The notes beneath the pieces are model-generated. The model ran no database searches. It saw only the letters and a program-made list of their open reading frames with translations, and was not told the origin of the DNA. The translations under genes and the position numbers were made by a program. A stretch of DNA of 5,964 nt from an uncultured Flavobacteriia bacterium (GTDB lineage Bacteria > Bacteroidota > Bacteroidia > Flavobacteriales_D > Crocinitomicaceae), in assembly GCA_903930085.1 (NCBI GenBank), contig CAIYXD010000433.1, positions 1-5,964 on the forward strand. Reading direction: 5' to 3'. Below are positions 5,423 to 5,964 of this stretch, piece after piece. Numbering within the stretch: the stretch's first letter is position 1; each line of letters starts with the position of its first letter.

Positions 5423-5964
5423 TTATTCGATATTTCTTGGATGAAAAGAAATGATGGCGTCGCGCAGAAAACGCTGATCCAAATGGGTATAAATTTCCGT
5501 TGTTGTGATGGATTCATGTCCAAGCATATCTTGCACTGCACGCAAATTTGCGCCGCCTTCAATAAGATGCGTGGCAAATGAATGGCGGAAAGTATGCGGT
5601 GAAACTGTTTTTTTTAGTCCAATTGCTTGCGAAAGATTTTTGATAATGGTGAAAATCATAACGCGCGTAAGCATTGCTCCACGTCGGTTTAGGAAGACAA
5701 CATTTTCATTTCCTGGCTGAATAGTTTGGTGGCGACGAATATGGTCGTTGTAAATACCGATTTCCTTTTCGACACTCGGACTAACGGGAACCAATCTTTC
5801 CTTGTTGCCTTTTCCAATTACACGAATAAATCCTTCTTCAAAATAAATATCAGAGAATCGTAAATTCACGAGTTCACTTACCCGCAAGCCACAGCTGTAT
5901 AGCGTTTCAATCATTGCTCGGTTGCGATGCCCTTCCAATTTTCCTAAATCTATTGCGCCAATCA
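5423..5964 (-). CDS. xerD: Tyrosine recombinase XerD, C-terminal part (runs off window)
   Basis: XerD with XerC resolves chromosome dimers at dif during cell division. The gene enters from the right edge and ends at TAA (5425-5423), so 179 of about 300 residues are seen; the N-terminal DNA-binding domain lies outside. The in-frame TTG at 5938 is not the start, because family-like sequence (IGAIDLGKLEGHRNRAM) continues upstream to the edge. All catalytic residues are present (numbered within the fragment): Arg27 in CGLRVSEL, Lys51 in GKGNKER, His123 and Arg126 in HTFRHSFATHL, His149 in LGHESITTT and the nucleophile Tyr158 in IYTHL. The tail ends HPRNIE, a usual XerD-like ending in Bacteroidota. 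The complete active site and family-typical motifs point to the housekeeping enzyme rather than an element's integrase; XerC is the main alternative. It converges on the gene at 4148. Confidence 0.88.
   Translation of the reverse strand, partial: IGAIDLGKLEGHRNRAMIETLYSCGLRVSELVNLRFSDIYFEEGFIRVIGKGNKERLVPVSPSVEKEIGIYNDHIRRHQTIQPGNENVVFLNRRGAMLTRVMIFTIIKNLSQAIGLKKTVSPHTFRHSFATHLIEGGANLRAVQDMLGHESITTTEIYTHLDQRFLRDAIISFHPRNIE

Noticed and set aside
5318..5581. An 87-residue + strand ORF in the terminator and across xerD
   Set aside because: It begins inside the intrinsic terminator stem and lies mostly antisense to conserved XerD codons, with no recognisable protein features.
5423..5964. Tyrosine recombinase as the integrase of a mobile element that carried in the sigma operon
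   Set aside because: Motifs and tail match housekeeping XerD; it is convergent with and separated from the operon by a T9SS gene and a terminator, and no matching attachment sites were seen around it.

Overview
The window looks like chromosomal DNA of a Bacteroidota bacterium, probably in the order Flavobacteriales. Four things support this: a textbook Bacteroidota vegetative promoter (TTTG, 19 bases, TAATTTTG) before rimO; an exported protein with SprB-type repeats and a C-terminal type IX secretion (T9SS) sorting domain; low GC with A-rich, Shine-Dalgarno-poor gene starts; and an ECF sigma gene followed by a membrane-anchored beta-barrel partner. The genus cannot be fixed from this sequence; a Crocinitomicaceae/Fluviicola-like origin is only a guess.

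Layout. 1-67: rimO promoter. 68-1378: rimO, complete. 1379-1547: intergenic, with two hairpins and a candidate ECF-type promoter. 1548-3939: a three-gene operon on the + strand, made of a small repeat-containing lipoprotein (apparently cut short by a one-base frameshift), an ECF sigma factor with a GTG start, and a 506-residue protein with an anti-sigma-like N-terminus, one membrane helix, a long charged linker and a C-terminal outer-membrane beta-barrel. The sigma gene and this third gene overlap by ATGA. 3940-4147: intergenic, holding an untranslated remnant of a second rimO 3' end and a second copy of the candidate ECF promoter. 4148-5293: a T9SS-exported SprB-repeat protein, followed by a strong intrinsic terminator. 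5423-5964: the C-terminal catalytic part of XerD on the - strand, running off the right edge.

How the parts fit. The third operon gene has the architecture of the dual membrane-spanning anti-sigma (Dma) proteins described in Bacteroides thetaiotaomicron, which tie the state of the outer membrane directly to a cytoplasmic ECF sigma factor. The only two + strand GCAACC hexamers I found in the window are each followed, at an identical distance, by YGTATT, and each lies just before a gene for an exported protein. The simplest reading is an autoregulated envelope-sensing operon that also controls the neighbouring T9SS cargo gene.

Evolution. The order 'rimO 3' end, AT-rich spacer, GCAACC promoter, exported-protein gene' occurs twice, 2.6 kb apart. 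The second rimO tail differs from the live one mostly at synonymous or conservative positions, as an orthologous allele would. This suggests that the sigma/anti-sigma operon was stacked into the rimO-downstream slot by recombination with a diverged relative, leaving the displaced rimO end behind. rimO and xerD are ordinary housekeeping genes framing this variable slot.
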